A stretch of DNA of 64,000 bases from Cryobacterium melibiosiphilum (GTDB lineage: Bacteria; Actinomycetota; Actinomycetes; Actinomycetales; Microbacteriaceae). Where the stretch lies: the NCBI RefSeq assembly GCF_003602235.1, contig NZ_QZVS01000082.1, positions 47,743-111,742 of the forward strand, read 5' to 3'. The position numbers and the translations under genes were made by a program. The number at the start of each line of letters is the position of its first letter. Position 1 is the first letter of the stretch. The notes beneath the pieces were generated by a model. The model had not been told where the DNA came from, made no database searches, and saw only the letters and a program-made list of their open reading frames with translations. Below, in pieces: positions 17,183 through 26,258 of the stretch.

Positions 17183-18412
17183 ATGGATAACACTCTGACC
17201 TGGGCGTACCGGGGGCGGGACGCCACCGACAAGCTCGTGAAGGGCCGCATTGTGGCGCCCTCCGAGAACGTCGTGCTGGCCCGGCTCGAGGCCATCGGCC
17301 TGTCGCCGATCTCGATCGTCGAGGTGACCCCGAAGACCGGGCTGAACCGGGACATCCAGATTCCCGGTTTCAGCAAGGGTGTCGGACTGAAGGACCTCGC
17401 GGTGATGAGCCGTCAGATGGCCACCATGACGAGCGCGGGGCTCACCCTGCTGCGCACCCTGAATATCCTCGCCGACCAGACCTCGAACTCGCAGCTCGCG
17501 AAAATGCTCGATACGGTGCGCACCGATGTCGAAACCGGCATGTCGCTGTCCGAGGCGATGGTGCGGCACGACAAAGTCTTCCCGCCGATCATGATCAACC
17601 TCGTGAAAGCGGGTGAGACCGGCGGTTTTCTCGAGGACTCGCTCAACTCGGTGGCGGACAACTTCGAGAGTGAGGTCAAGCTGCGGGACACCATCAAGTC
17701 GGCTATGGCCTACCCGGTGATCGTGTTGATCATGGCGGTGGTCGCCGTGATCGGCATGCTCATCTTCATCGTTCCGGTGTTTGAAAGCATGTTCGGCGAT
17801 CTCGGCGGTGAGCTGCCGTTCGCCACGCACATTCTGGTGGTGCTGAGCGAGGTCATGGTGTGGCTCGCCCCGGTGCTCGCGGTGATCGGCGCCGTGTTCG
17901 CGATCTGGTGGAGCAAGAACAAACACACCGACCGGGTGCGCAAGGCCGTCGACCCGATCAAGCTCAAGATCCCCGTTTTCGGGCCGTTGCTGACCAAGCT
18001 GGCCATCGCCCGCTTCAGCCGCAACTTCTCGACCATGATCGGCGCCGGCGTGCCGATTCTGCAGTCGCTGAGCATTGTCGGCGAGACCTCCGGCAACTGG
18101 GTCGTGCAGCGGGCGCTGCTCAAGGTGCAGCACTCGGTGAGCCAGGGGCGTTCGATCGCCGGGCCCCTCTCGCTCGAGCCGGTGTTTCCGGCGATGGTGA
18201 CGCAGATGATCGCGGTCGGCGAGGATGCCGGTGCGCTCGAGTCGATGCTCGCCAAGATCGCCGACTTCTACGACCAGGAGGTGCAGGCGACGACCGAACA
18301 GCTCACCGCCCTGATCGAACCGCTGATGATCGCGTTCATCGGCATCGTGATCGGCGGCATGGTCGTGGCGCTGTACCTGCCCATGTTCAGCATTTTCGAC
18401 TACGTGAAGTAG
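17183..18412 (+). CDS. pilC: Type IV pilus platform protein PilC, copy 2
   Basis: 409 residues with the same GspF-TM-TM-GspF-TM plan as copy 1. FPPIMINLVKAGETGGFLEDSL and FPAMVTQMIAVGEDAGALESML mark the two GspF repeats. It lies 29 bases after pilT, with a weak Shine-Dalgarno (TGAGG). Ends MFSIFDYVK, versus MFSIFEYVK in copy 1. Confidence 0.95.
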   Translation: MDNTLTWAYRGRDATDKLVKGRIVAPSENVVLARLEAIGLSPISIVEVTPKTGLNRDIQIPGFSKGVGLKDLAVMSRQMATMTSAGLTLLRTLNILADQTSNSQLAKMLDTVRTDVETGMSLSEAMVRHDKVFPPIMINLVKAGETGGFLEDSLNSVADNFESEVKLRDTIKSAMAYPVIVLIMAVVAVIGMLIFIVPVFESMFGDLGGELPFATHILVVLSEVMVWLAPVLAVIGAVFAIWWSKNKHTDRVRKAVDPIKLKIPVFGPLLTKLAIARFSRNFSTMIGAGVPILQSLSIVGETSGNWVVQRALLKVQHSVSQGRSIAGPLSLEPVFPAMVTQMIAVGEDAGALESMLAKIADFYDQEVQATTEQLTALIEPLMIAFIGIVIGGMVVALYLPMFSIFDYVK

Positions 18413-18438
18413 CCCACTCGAACTAGAACGCCCATACG

Positions 18439-18458
18439 CCCCCGATCAGGGGTAACGT
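18439..18458. promoter_or_regulatory. CCCCC-GATCA-GGGG palindrome followed by TAACGT
   Basis: CCCCC (18439-18443), loop GATCA, GGGG (18449-18452), then TAACGT (18453-18458), 65 bases before the start at 18523. The same block, GGGG followed at once by TAACGT, is found at 62833-62843 before the CAP gene. Likely a promoter with an overlapping operator. Confidence 0.45.
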
Positions 18459-18522
18459 AGCCTCAATAACTTCTGCCGCCTGCGTCACTCGACGCGCGAA
18501 CGGAGGGGCGGGAGCGTTCTCG

Positions 18523-19125
18523 GTGTCTGAGGCAGGCTCTGAGACGACGGCGCAGGCCGGGTACTCCCTCGTGGAGCTGCTCGTCTACATGAGCTTCGCC
18601 GTCGTCGTGCTCACCCTAATCGGCGGAATGCTCATCAACACGCTCGCGGCCGAGCGCACGATATCGGGCCGCACCGGGGCATCCACTGCCGGGCAGATCA
18701 TCGCGCAGTCCATTCACGCCGGGGTGCGCAACGCCGCGGCGCTCGACACGACCGCGACCGAGCGCGGCGAGCTACTGCGCCTGGCCAACGTGGGCAACAC
18801 CGCCATCGCCGCGCCCTACTGCCAGGTCTGGTTCTACGACCCCGCCGAACCGGGAGCCGTTTACTATCGACGCGGCGACCCCACTGCGACCCCGATCACG
18901 GTTCCAACCGCTGCCCAGCTCACCGGCGACGGATGGCTCCTGCTCGGCACCGGGATCGCTCCCGGCCCCGGCGCGGCCGCCCCCTGGCAGCTGTCGGGCT
19001 CACCCGCCGCCACCGTCGACCTGTCGCTGAGCGTCGCGACGGCCGACGGCGACCCGCCCGCGCTGCTGCAGGCCACGAGCACCAGCCGGCAAGACGTCTC
19101 CATGGAGTCGCCATGCTTCTCTTGA
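18523..19125 (+). CDS. Minor pilin, PilW-like
   Basis: 200 residues from GTG with GGAGGGG 14 bases upstream. Signal QAG-YSLVELLVYMSFAVVVLTLIGGMLINTL with Glu at mature position 5 (Tyr instead of Phe at +1). Body with CQVWFYDPAEPGAVYYRRGDP and a lone C-terminal Cys (SPCFS). Closest by eye to the protein at 24160. First gene of a second group that lacks a PilV-like gene. Confidence 0.86.
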   Translation: MSEAGSETTAQAGYSLVELLVYMSFAVVVLTLIGGMLINTLAAERTISGRTGASTAGQIIAQSIHAGVRNAAALDTTATERGELLRLANVGNTAIAAPYCQVWFYDPAEPGAVYYRRGDPTATPITVPTAAQLTGDGWLLLGTGIAPGPGAAAPWQLSGSPAATVDLSLSVATADGDPPALLQATSTSRQDVSMESPCFS

Positions 19126-20615
19126 AGCCCAAAGGCCCGGCCGACTCCGCCGCCCCCGCGGCAGACGACCGCGGCGCCGCCCTCATCGCCGTGATCGGCG
19201 TGATGGCGGTCATCGCGATCATCACCATCACCGTGGCCGCCACGACCCTCAGTGCGCTCGGGGTGACGAGCGCGACCCGCGCCGGCGTGCAGGCGCAGGC
19301 CGCCGCCGAGGCCGGCATCGCCACCGCCGCGGCCAGCCTGGCCCGGCAGTCCTGCCCTGCGCTGACCTCGCCCGGCAGCGCCCCGCGCTTCGCGATCGCG
19401 CTCGCCTACCAGCAGGGCGGCGACGCGGCAGACTGGATCCCCGGCTGCCCGCCCGCCGGCAGCACTCGGGTGCGGGTGCTCTCCACGGGCACCGCCGACA
19501 CCCCCGGAATTCCCGACAACGCCAGCGGCAACACCCGCACGGTCGAGGCGATCTACGGCTCCACCGCCGTCGAACCCGCCAGGCCGGCCGCCATCACGGC
19601 CCACTCCGGGGTCGCTTTCACCGACTCGAGCCAGCTGCAGGTCGGCGACGCCAACCGGCCCGTCGTGCAGGCCGGCGCCGGCAACGTCAGTTGTGCGGGC
19701 TCGAACGTGCTGGCCGGTGACCTGTCAATTCCGGTGGGCACCCTCGCGCTCGAGCAGTCCTGCCAGCTGTTCGGCACCGCCCAGGTCGGCGGCGCGGCGC
19801 GCATCGCCGGCTCCGTCATTGTGCACGGCGACCTGACGGCCCAGAGCCTGACCACCTCGCAGAGTTCCATCGTGCGCGGAAACGCCGTCATCGTGCGAGC
19901 CGCCACGCTCACCGACTCGTCCCAGGTGCAGGGCAACCTGAACGCCGAATCACTCGTCACGACCGGCAGCGCGCAGGTCGGCGGCACCATCACCCTCGGC
20001 CCCGCGGCGCCCGCGCCGGCGGCGACCGGCCCCCGCTGGGTCGACTTCAGCTACACCAAACCCGATTGGGCCGGCTACGTGAAAAAGTCCGCCTCGGGGC
20101 TGTGCACCTTTCTCACCCTGCAGCCGCTGGTCTCCGACATCTCCGGCCCGGTGCTGATCGACGCCCGCGGGTGCATCGGCGGAATCCGCACGATCACCGC
20201 GGAGATCCTCACCCTGAGCAACGATCTCGTGATCGTCGCGAACTCGTTCCAGCTCGGCGGCAGCGCACAGTTCCAGGCCACGGGTGCGGCCAGACTCTGG
20301 CTCATCACTCCCGATGAAGCGGATGATGGCGCGCCGACCTGCGCCGGCGGGCCCGCGGCATCCGTCGTCAGCGGTTCATTCATTGCCGGCACCGGGGTGA
20401 CCGCCATGCTCTACACCCCCTGCTCCCTCATCATGCGAAACTCGGCGATCTGGCACGGGCAGTTCTACGGCGCCACGGTCGCGGTGCGGATGTCGTCGAT
20501 TCTGCGCTACCAGGCCCTGCCGTTTCCGGGTGGAAGCGGCTCGAGCGCGCCGACCGGCGTGTTCTCCCTCGGCAACCGCGAGTCCCTCCGCGACGTGGTG
20601 GGGGTGACACCGTGA
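19113..20615 (+). CDS. PilX-like protein with beta-helix-like repeat domain
   Basis: 500 residues from ATG 19113, overlapping the preceding gene by 13 bases as its homologues do. N-terminal span GAALIAVIGVMAVIAIITITVAATTLSALG, then ATRAGVQAQAAAEAGIATA. Residues ~190-320 are rich in short Gly/Val/Ser repeats (LAGDLSIPVGTLAL, VQGNLNAESLVTTGSAQVGGTI), a beta-helix-like pattern. The C-terminal block WVDFSYTKPDWAGYV...LWLITPDEADDGAPTCAGG...MLYTPCSL..WHGQFYGA is shared with 24753 and, in part, 8438. Role likely as minor pilin or pilus-associated scaffold. Confidence 0.82.
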   Translation: MLLLKPKGPADSAAPAADDRGAALIAVIGVMAVIAIITITVAATTLSALGVTSATRAGVQAQAAAEAGIATAAASLARQSCPALTSPGSAPRFAIALAYQQGGDAADWIPGCPPAGSTRVRVLSTGTADTPGIPDNASGNTRTVEAIYGSTAVEPARPAAITAHSGVAFTDSSQLQVGDANRPVVQAGAGNVSCAGSNVLAGDLSIPVGTLALEQSCQLFGTAQVGGAARIAGSVIVHGDLTAQSLTTSQSSIVRGNAVIVRAATLTDSSQVQGNLNAESLVTTGSAQVGGTITLGPAAPAPAATGPRWVDFSYTKPDWAGYVKKSASGLCTFLTLQPLVSDISGPVLIDARGCIGGIRTITAEILTLSNDLVIVANSFQLGGSAQFQATGAARLWLITPDEADDGAPTCAGGPAASVVSGSFIAGTGVTAMLYTPCSLIMRNSAIWHGQFYGATVAVRMSSILRYQALPFPGGSGSSAPTGVFSLGNRESLRDVVGVTP

Positions 20616-22318
20616 AGGGCCATGTTGTCGGGCTCGACATCGGCACCTCCGCCATTCGCGCCGTCGAGCTGACCGATGTCGCGAGCGGCACCCCCACCCT
20701 GCTGCACTACTTCGAAACGCCGCTGCCGGTCGGGGCCGTGGTGCGCGGCGAGATCGTCGACGCCGACGCGGTGCGCGCGGCCCTCGGACGCATCTGGGAC
20801 ACTGGCGGATTCACCAGCCACACCCTGGTGCTGGGGGTCGCGAGCGACCGGGTCGTGGCCCGCAACCTGACCGTGCCGAGCGGTTCGCTCAAGCGCATTC
20901 GTGAGGCGCTGCCGCTGCAGGTGCGCGACCTGATCTCGGTGCCGCTCGACGAGGCCCTGCTCGACTTCTACCCGATCTCCTCCAGCGACGGCCCGGCCGG
21001 GCCCGAGACGCAGGGGCTGTTCATCGCGGCGGCGAAAGCCCCGGTGATCACCAACGTGCGTGCCGTGCAGCAGGCCGGGCTGCGGGTGCTCGCGGTCGAC
21101 CTGGTGCCGTTCGCGCTCAGCCGCGCCGTGACCCTCGGCACCTCGACCGACCGGGTGATCGCGCAGATCGACGTCGGCGCCGGATCCACGAGCGTGGTCA
21201 TCGCCGTCGACGGCGTGCCCCAGTTCGTGCGGCTCGTCGCGGCCGGCGGCAACGACGTGACCGCCGCGCTGAAAAACGTGCTCGGCGTGAACGAGACCAG
21301 TGCCGAGAACGTGAAACGGCTGGTCGGGCTGTCGCACCACATGACGCTCGAAACGGCCGGCGCGACCACCACGATCAGCGAGGTCACCTACGAGCTGCTC
21401 GACGCGCTGCGCAACACCATCAACTATTTCGGCAGCCTGCGGCGCGACCTGCGAGTCACCCAGATCGTGCTCGCCGGCGGTGCCTCGCGGCTCATCGGGT
21501 TCGCGGACACCCTCAGCCAGCTGACCGGCCTGCCCGTCGTCTACGCGCAACCCACGGGCATGCTGCTGGGGCCGGGCATCGATGCCGCGAAACTGCGCGC
21601 CACCCAGGGCACCTATCTCACGGCGTGCGGGCTCGCCCTGGGGCGTGCCACCCCGGCCAATTCGCTGGCCGAACCCGGCGGCGAACCGCGCGCCGACCTG
21701 CTGCCGGCCGAGGTGCGCATGGGGCAGGCAGAGAAGACGCTGCGCCGCCGCTCGGCCGCCGTCATCGCGCTCGTCGCCGTGCTCGTCGCCGTGGGTATCG
21801 GCTTCTCACTGTCAGAGCGGATGCAGGCCACCCGACAGCTGCAGACCGCCCAGGACGCCGCAACCCTGCTCATCAACCAGGAGAAGCAGTTCGCCGAGCT
21901 GCACCGGCTGAAAGACGAGCTCGACGAGGTGCGCGACGCCCAGGGAGTGACCCTGTCGACCGAGATCGACTGGCAGGCCTACCTGGGCGAGCTGCGCGAG
22001 TCCCTGCCCGACGGGGTCAGCATCACGTCGGTCAGCGCCGACGGGGCCACCCCGTTCGCGGCGTACGGGCAGTCCGCGGTTCCCCTCGAGGGCGCGCGCG
22101 TCGCGACGCTGCGCCTCTCGCTCGCGAGCCCCGAGCTGCAGAGCAACGCCGTGCTGCTGCGCCGGCTGTCGGCCCTGCCCGGATTCGTCGACGCGACCCC
22201 GGGCCAGATCACCCGCACGGCCACCGGCGGCTACCTCGCCACCTTCACGATGCACATCAACAGCGAGGCGTACTCCACCCGTGACGCCGCCGACGCCTCG
22301 CCGCAAGAGGGGGAGTAG
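20612..22318 (+). CDS. PilM-PilN fusion protein, copy 2
   Basis: 568 residues. Residues 1-~345 are a full PilM (VVGLDIGTSAIRAVEL; QIDVGAGSTSVVI; LAGGASRLIGF; ending YLTACGLALGRA). With no stop it runs on into PilN: GGEPRADLLPAEVRMG (PilM-docking motif, residues ~357-372), membrane span AAVIALVAVLVAVGIGFSL, then EIDWQAYLGELRESLPDGV and the PilN domain. The separate genes at 11666/12733 and 38634/39719 show where the joint is. The stop codon and overlapping start of the separate pair are simply absent. PilM is thus tethered to the membrane. Overlaps the PilX-like gene by 4 bases and is followed by pilO. Confidence 0.93.
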   Translation: MKGHVVGLDIGTSAIRAVELTDVASGTPTLLHYFETPLPVGAVVRGEIVDADAVRAALGRIWDTGGFTSHTLVLGVASDRVVARNLTVPSGSLKRIREALPLQVRDLISVPLDEALLDFYPISSSDGPAGPETQGLFIAAAKAPVITNVRAVQQAGLRVLAVDLVPFALSRAVTLGTSTDRVIAQIDVGAGSTSVVIAVDGVPQFVRLVAAGGNDVTAALKNVLGVNETSAENVKRLVGLSHHMTLETAGATTTISEVTYELLDALRNTINYFGSLRRDLRVTQIVLAGGASRLIGFADTLSQLTGLPVVYAQPTGMLLGPGIDAAKLRATQGTYLTACGLALGRATPANSLAEPGGEPRADLLPAEVRMGQAEKTLRRRSAAVIALVAVLVAVGIGFSLSERMQATRQLQTAQDAATLLINQEKQFAELHRLKDELDEVRDAQGVTLSTEIDWQAYLGELRESLPDGVSITSVSADGATPFAAYGQSAVPLEGARVATLRLSLASPELQSNAVLLRRLSALPGFVDATPGQITRTATGGYLATFTMHINSEAYSTRDAADASPQEGE

Positions 22319-22320
22319 CC

Positions 22321-22929
22321 GTGCGCTCGAACAGTTCCCTGCTCACCGTGCTGGCGGCACTCGCCGTCGGGCTCATGCTGCTGGTCACCGGCGGACTGCT
22401 GGTGTCCTCCACCAAGGCGCGCACGAGCGCGATCGACGCGCAAACCGGCGCGCTCGAGACGCAGAACGTCTCCTCGGGGGTGGCGCTGTCCCTGCTGCAG
22501 GTAGAGGTGAACGGACTCACCGACCTGGCCGACGAACTTGAAGCCCTGCGGCTGACCCTGCCCGGCAGCACCAACCTCGCCCCCTTCATCGTGCAGCTCG
22601 ACGCCCTCGCCGCCGAGCACCAGGTCGCCGTCGAGGCGGTCTCGGTCAGCAGCCCGCAGGTGCAGCCGTCACGGCAGGCCGTGGCCGGCGCGGCGGCTGC
22701 CCCGACGACGAATCCACTGCCGGCGGGCACGCTGCTGGGCATCCCGGTGTCGCTCAACGTCTCGGGCAGCTACGACGGCGTGCTCGCTTTTCTCAGCGGC
22801 CTGCAACGCGGCGAGCGGATGCTGTCGGTCACCTCGTTCAACACGGCGCAGGTCGCTGACACCCCAGATTCGGTGACCGGAACCATCTCGGCGCTCGTCT
22901 ACGTGCTGACCGTTTCGGCCACCGACTAA
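22321..22929 (+). CDS. pilO: Type IV pilus alignment protein PilO, copy 2
   Basis: 202 residues, GTG start 2 bases after the fusion gene. Membrane span LTVLAALAVGLMLLVTGGLLVS, then coiled coil (VEVNGLTDLADELEALRLTLPG), a short Ala/Pro linker, and the PilO core IPVSLNVSGSYDGVLAFLSGLQRGERMLSVTSF. Partners the PilN half of the fusion. Last gene of this transcription group. Confidence 0.9.
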   Translation: MRSNSSLLTVLAALAVGLMLLVTGGLLVSSTKARTSAIDAQTGALETQNVSSGVALSLLQVEVNGLTDLADELEALRLTLPGSTNLAPFIVQLDALAAEHQVAVEAVSVSSPQVQPSRQAVAGAAAAPTTNPLPAGTLLGIPVSLNVSGSYDGVLAFLSGLQRGERMLSVTSFNTAQVADTPDSVTGTISALVYVLTVSATD

Positions 22930-22975
22930 ACGCCCCTTCTAGCGTACGGACCACAAAAGACCTACGGCCCGTTTT

Positions 22976-22993
22976 GGGGGTAGCCCGCCCCCC
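22976..22993. promoter_or_regulatory. GGGGG-TAGCCCG-CCCCCC palindrome upstream of pilin 2
   Basis: G-run (22976-22980) and C-run (22988-22993) around 7 bases, followed by TAAAAAA. It may be the terminator of the pilO copy 2 operon on the + strand, or a member of the G/C palindrome family seen before pilus genes. It lies about 100 bases before the pilin start. Confidence 0.4.
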
Positions 22994-23092
22994 TAAAAAA
23001 CAGTCCTGACGGCGGGTTGTCGCTCTACTCTGATCGTAGGGGCGCTATTTAGAAGTCCTTTGCTCGGTATCACTCTCGAAAAAGGACTACTT

Positions 23093-23665
23093 ATGATTCG
23101 CTCCATGACCGCCGCTCTCGCGCGCAAGCGCGCGACGCTCGGCACCAAAGACAAGGGCTTCACGCTCATCGAGCTGCTCGTGGTGGTTCTCATCCTCGGC
23201 GTTCTCGCCGCGGTCGCCATCCCGATCTTCCTCAACCAGCAGGACGGCGCCAAAGACAGCTCCGTGTCCACTCAGGTCACGCAGGCCAAGACCGCCCTCG
23301 CGATCGAGATCAGCAACGGTGGGACGGTTGAGGATGCCGTATCCGCGTTCAATTTGCTGACCGCAACTAGTACTGGTGAGGATGCATTCTCGGGCTATTC
23401 CACGAGCGCTGATATCACAGTCAACGCGCGGTTCGACGGAGGAGACGGCGCCACCACGACCGACGATAGTTTCACGGTCGTTGGATGGTGGGTCAAGGGT
23501 TTGGACTCAACTGACGCAGCGAAAGCAACCATTGAGAACCACGCGTCCGTGATCACGTCTACTACCACAGCTCGTAACTGGTCGGCTGGCGCTGCACTTA
23601 TCCCGGCCGACGGATCGACTGCTGCCATTCCGGCAGTTGATCCTGACTGGGACGGCGTCGCGTAA
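23093..23665 (+). CDS. Type IV major pilin-like prepilin, copy 2
   Basis: 190 residues from ATG 23093, chosen for AAAGGA 7-8 bases upstream. Leader ends DKG, then FTLIELLVVVLILGVLAAVAIPIFLNQQDGAKDS, near-identical to pilin 1. The globular head is longer (about 140 residues) and changes to a less GC-rich codon style from about base 23330. No Cys pair. It is followed closely by its own set of three minor pilins and PilD. Confidence 0.92.
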   Translation: MIRSMTAALARKRATLGTKDKGFTLIELLVVVLILGVLAAVAIPIFLNQQDGAKDSSVSTQVTQAKTALAIEISNGGTVEDAVSAFNLLTATSTGEDAFSGYSTSADITVNARFDGGDGATTTDDSFTVVGWWVKGLDSTDAAKATIENHASVITSTTTARNWSAGAALIPADGSTAAIPAVDPDWDGVA

Positions 23666-23746
23666 CCGGCAGCGAATCCTTATAGGTCGGGTACCCGCTG
23701 AAGTACCCGTTTTCCACCTCAGTAATTCGTTGGAAGGCACCTCAGA

Positions 23747-24151
23747 TTGGATCGTGATGTCGAAGACTCGGGCTTCGGGGTCATCGAGATTGTGGTCTCG
23801 ATGTTCCTGCTTGCGCTGCTCGCGATCGGCTTTCTTCCGCTGTTGGTTCAGTCGTTGCGAGTGTCGGTGTCAAACTCGACACTCGCAACGGCGACCCAAC
23901 TGGTGACCCAACAGATGGAAGAACTCCGTGCCTTGGGCACCACCTGCGCGACACTCGACACTTACGCAAGTTCCGAGTTCTCGACCGTGACTGCGGCCGG
24001 AAACCATGTTTTGACCATCACCGTCGACATCGATTGCCCCGGAGCATCCGTCGCCTATCCCACCACAGTGCCGGTCAACGTTTCCGTAAGCGAAGATATG
24101 GACGCCCTGCCGATTGCCACGGCTATGACGCTCATGTTGGTTGAGCAATAA
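23747..24151 (+). CDS. Minor pilin, PilV-like
   Basis: 134 residues from TTG 23747 (GGAAGG 9 bases upstream). Very short leader ending EDSG, mature start FGVIEIVVSMFLLALLAIGFLPLLVQSL with Glu5. Homologous to 7417 and 10610 (VSVSNSTLATATQLVTQQMEELRALGTTC). Two Cys residues. Part of the lower-GC segment. Confidence 0.85.
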   Translation: MDRDVEDSGFGVIEIVVSMFLLALLAIGFLPLLVQSLRVSVSNSTLATATQLVTQQMEELRALGTTCATLDTYASSEFSTVTAAGNHVLTITVDIDCPGASVAYPTTVPVNVSVSEDMDALPIATAMTLMLVEQ

Positions 24152-24159
24152 GAGTCCCC

Positions 24160-24768
24160 ATGGCGCAATCGCGCAGTGCACAAGTCACCTCCGACGGGGG
24201 CTTCACCCTGGTGGAGCTGCTGGTTTACGTGGCGTTTGCCGTCATCGTACTGACGCTCGTCGGCGGGATGCTCATCAGCACACTCACCGCCGAGAAGGAC
24301 ATCGTCTCTCGGTCGGAGTCCACAACGGCCGGTCAGTCCGTTGCACAGTCGGTTCACTCGGCAGTGCGCAACTCAGCGCGGCTTCTGCTCTCCCCGACTG
24401 ACACCGGCCAGCTCCTGGTTGTCTCGAGTGTCGGCGGCGCAGCAGTTCTTGCCACTTCCTGCGAAGCCTGGTATTACACCGACGTCGACGGTGGTGCGCT
24501 GTACTTCAAGCGTGCGGATCTAGCCGCGGATCTGCTCGAAAAGCCGTCGGCCGGTGTCGGAAACGGCTGGATATTGCTCGTACAGGGTATGGAGCCGCTC
24601 GCATACGTGGACGAGGTTTTCACAGACAGTATTTCAGCAGCCGGTACCGCGACGGTGAGCCTGTCGTTTACAGCGGATGTCGTAAATCAGGGTTCGCCTA
24701 TCGTCATCGAATCGACAACCACGAGCCGCGAAGTCAGTTGGGGGCCGACCACATGCTTCGAATCATGA
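24160..24768 (+). CDS. Minor pilin, PilW-like
   Basis: 202 residues from ATG 24160, 8 bases after the previous stop. Signal DGG-FTLVELLVYVAFAVIVLTLVGGMLISTL with Glu5. Body marks: CEAWYYTDVDGGALYFKR and a C-terminal lone Cys (TTCFES). Strongly similar at its N-terminus to 18523. It overlaps the following PilX-like gene. Confidence 0.87.
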   Translation: MAQSRSAQVTSDGGFTLVELLVYVAFAVIVLTLVGGMLISTLTAEKDIVSRSESTTAGQSVAQSVHSAVRNSARLLLSPTDTGQLLVVSSVGGAAVLATSCEAWYYTDVDGGALYFKRADLAADLLEKPSAGVGNGWILLVQGMEPLAYVDEVFTDSISAAGTATVSLSFTADVVNQGSPIVIESTTTSREVSWGPTTCFES

Positions 24769-26255
24769 ATCACCACTCCGGGCGCACGGAACAGGGCAGC
24801 TCCCTGCTTGCCGTCATAGGCGTCATGGCCGTGTTCGCAATCATCTCGATCACGATCGTGGCTTCAACGATGACGACCCTGGGTGCCACGACATCCACCC
24901 GCGCCAGCGTGCAGGCCCAGGCCGCCGCGGAGGCCGGTATCGATGCAACGGTTGCCCGCTTCGCGACGACCTCGTGTCCTGAACTCACCTCGGCGAGCCC
25001 CGATGTGACCTTCACTGTGGCGCTCGCTTTCCAGGTGGCCGGGGAAGAAGACTGGCACGAGGGCTGTCCCAGCTCCGCGGCCATCGCCGTCCGCATCACC
25101 TCCACGGGCAACGCCGTGAACGATGGAGTGCTCGGCAACACCGGCGGTGACGCGCGCACGGTGCAGGCCATCTACTCGGCCGAAGCGACGACAGCTGAGA
25201 TATCGCCCGACGTCGCCGTGCACGCAGAATCCACCATCGGTTTCGGCGACTCGAGCCAGGTCTTCTATGCGACCGGGGCTTCTCGACCGTCGCTCTATGT
25301 GAAGGACGGCGACGTGAAATGCACCGGCTCGAGCATAATGCGAATGGACCTCGTGATACCGCACGGCTCCTTCAGCATGGGTGGGTCATGCCAATTCTTT
25401 GGTGATGTCTGGTCGGCAGGTGATGCCAAACTCGCCGGTTCAGCCATACTCACGGGGAGCCTAATCGCACCCTCAATCGACACCGTGGGCAGCTCCATCA
25501 TCACAGGGGATGCTTGGGCGCTCAACGAGATCACGATGAAGGGCTCCTCCCAGATCAAAGGGAATGTCGTGGCGGCCTCTGTTGATCACAAAGAAACGTC
25601 GCAGATCGGCGGGACAAAGACACTATCCCCGGCGTCAAGCCGGATCTTTCCAGTGTTTCCTGACGCCCCCTTGTGGCAGGACTTCAGTTATGAGAAATAT
25701 GACTGGTCGGATTACGTGCAGAAGACCGCATCGGGAACATGCACATTCGCGGAGCTCCAACCGATCGTGGACAGCCTGCAAGCGTCGCGCGGACTCATTG
25801 ATGCGCGAGCCTGTACGAATGGGATTACGAGCATCGGCGATGAGATTCTGACGTTGAAAAACGATTTGGTCATCATCACCAACAATGTCGATCTGCAGGG
25901 CTCCGCCCAATTTCAGGCCGTCTCGTCGGGCGCCAAGCTGTGGTTGATCATGCCAGACGAAGTCGCCGACGGAGCACCCACCTGTCCTGTGAACGCACGT
26001 GCCAACATCCAGAATTCGTTTATAGCTGGCACCCACGTGCAGGCATTGCTGTATTCGCCATGTGACATCACCTTCACCTACTCGGCAATTTGGTATGGTC
26101 AGATGTACGGAGCGACCGTCACTTTCGGCGGATCTGCAATCCTGAATCACGTGGGAATGACGTTTCCGACAGTCACTGCGGTTACCGGACCCGGCAGCGC
26201 ATCTCCGGGAACATTCACTCTGGGTATTCGCGACTCGATTCGGGATTTGGACTAA
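24753..26255 (+). CDS. PilX-like protein with beta-helix-like repeat domain
   Basis: 500 residues from ATG 24753 (TTG 24738 would add 5), the same length as the copy at 19113. Span SSLLAVIGVMAVFAIISITIVAS, then TRASVQAQAAAEAGIDATVARF. Middle with steps such as AKLAGSAILTGSLIAPSIDTVGSSIITGDAW and QIKGNVVAASVDHKETSQIGG. C-terminal block WQDFSYEKYDWSDYVQKTASGTC...LWLIMPDEVADGAPTC...LLYSPCDI..WYGQMYGA. Codon use is less GC-rich than in the sister genes. Confidence 0.82.
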   Translation: MLRIMNHHSGRTEQGSSLLAVIGVMAVFAIISITIVASTMTTLGATTSTRASVQAQAAAEAGIDATVARFATTSCPELTSASPDVTFTVALAFQVAGEEDWHEGCPSSAAIAVRITSTGNAVNDGVLGNTGGDARTVQAIYSAEATTAEISPDVAVHAESTIGFGDSSQVFYATGASRPSLYVKDGDVKCTGSSIMRMDLVIPHGSFSMGGSCQFFGDVWSAGDAKLAGSAILTGSLIAPSIDTVGSSIITGDAWALNEITMKGSSQIKGNVVAASVDHKETSQIGGTKTLSPASSRIFPVFPDAPLWQDFSYEKYDWSDYVQKTASGTCTFAELQPIVDSLQASRGLIDARACTNGITSIGDEILTLKNDLVIITNNVDLQGSAQFQAVSSGAKLWLIMPDEVADGAPTCPVNARANIQNSFIAGTHVQALLYSPCDITFTYSAIWYGQMYGATVTFGGSAILNHVGMTFPTVTAVTGPGSASPGTFTLGIRDSIRDLD

Positions 26256-26258
26256 GCA

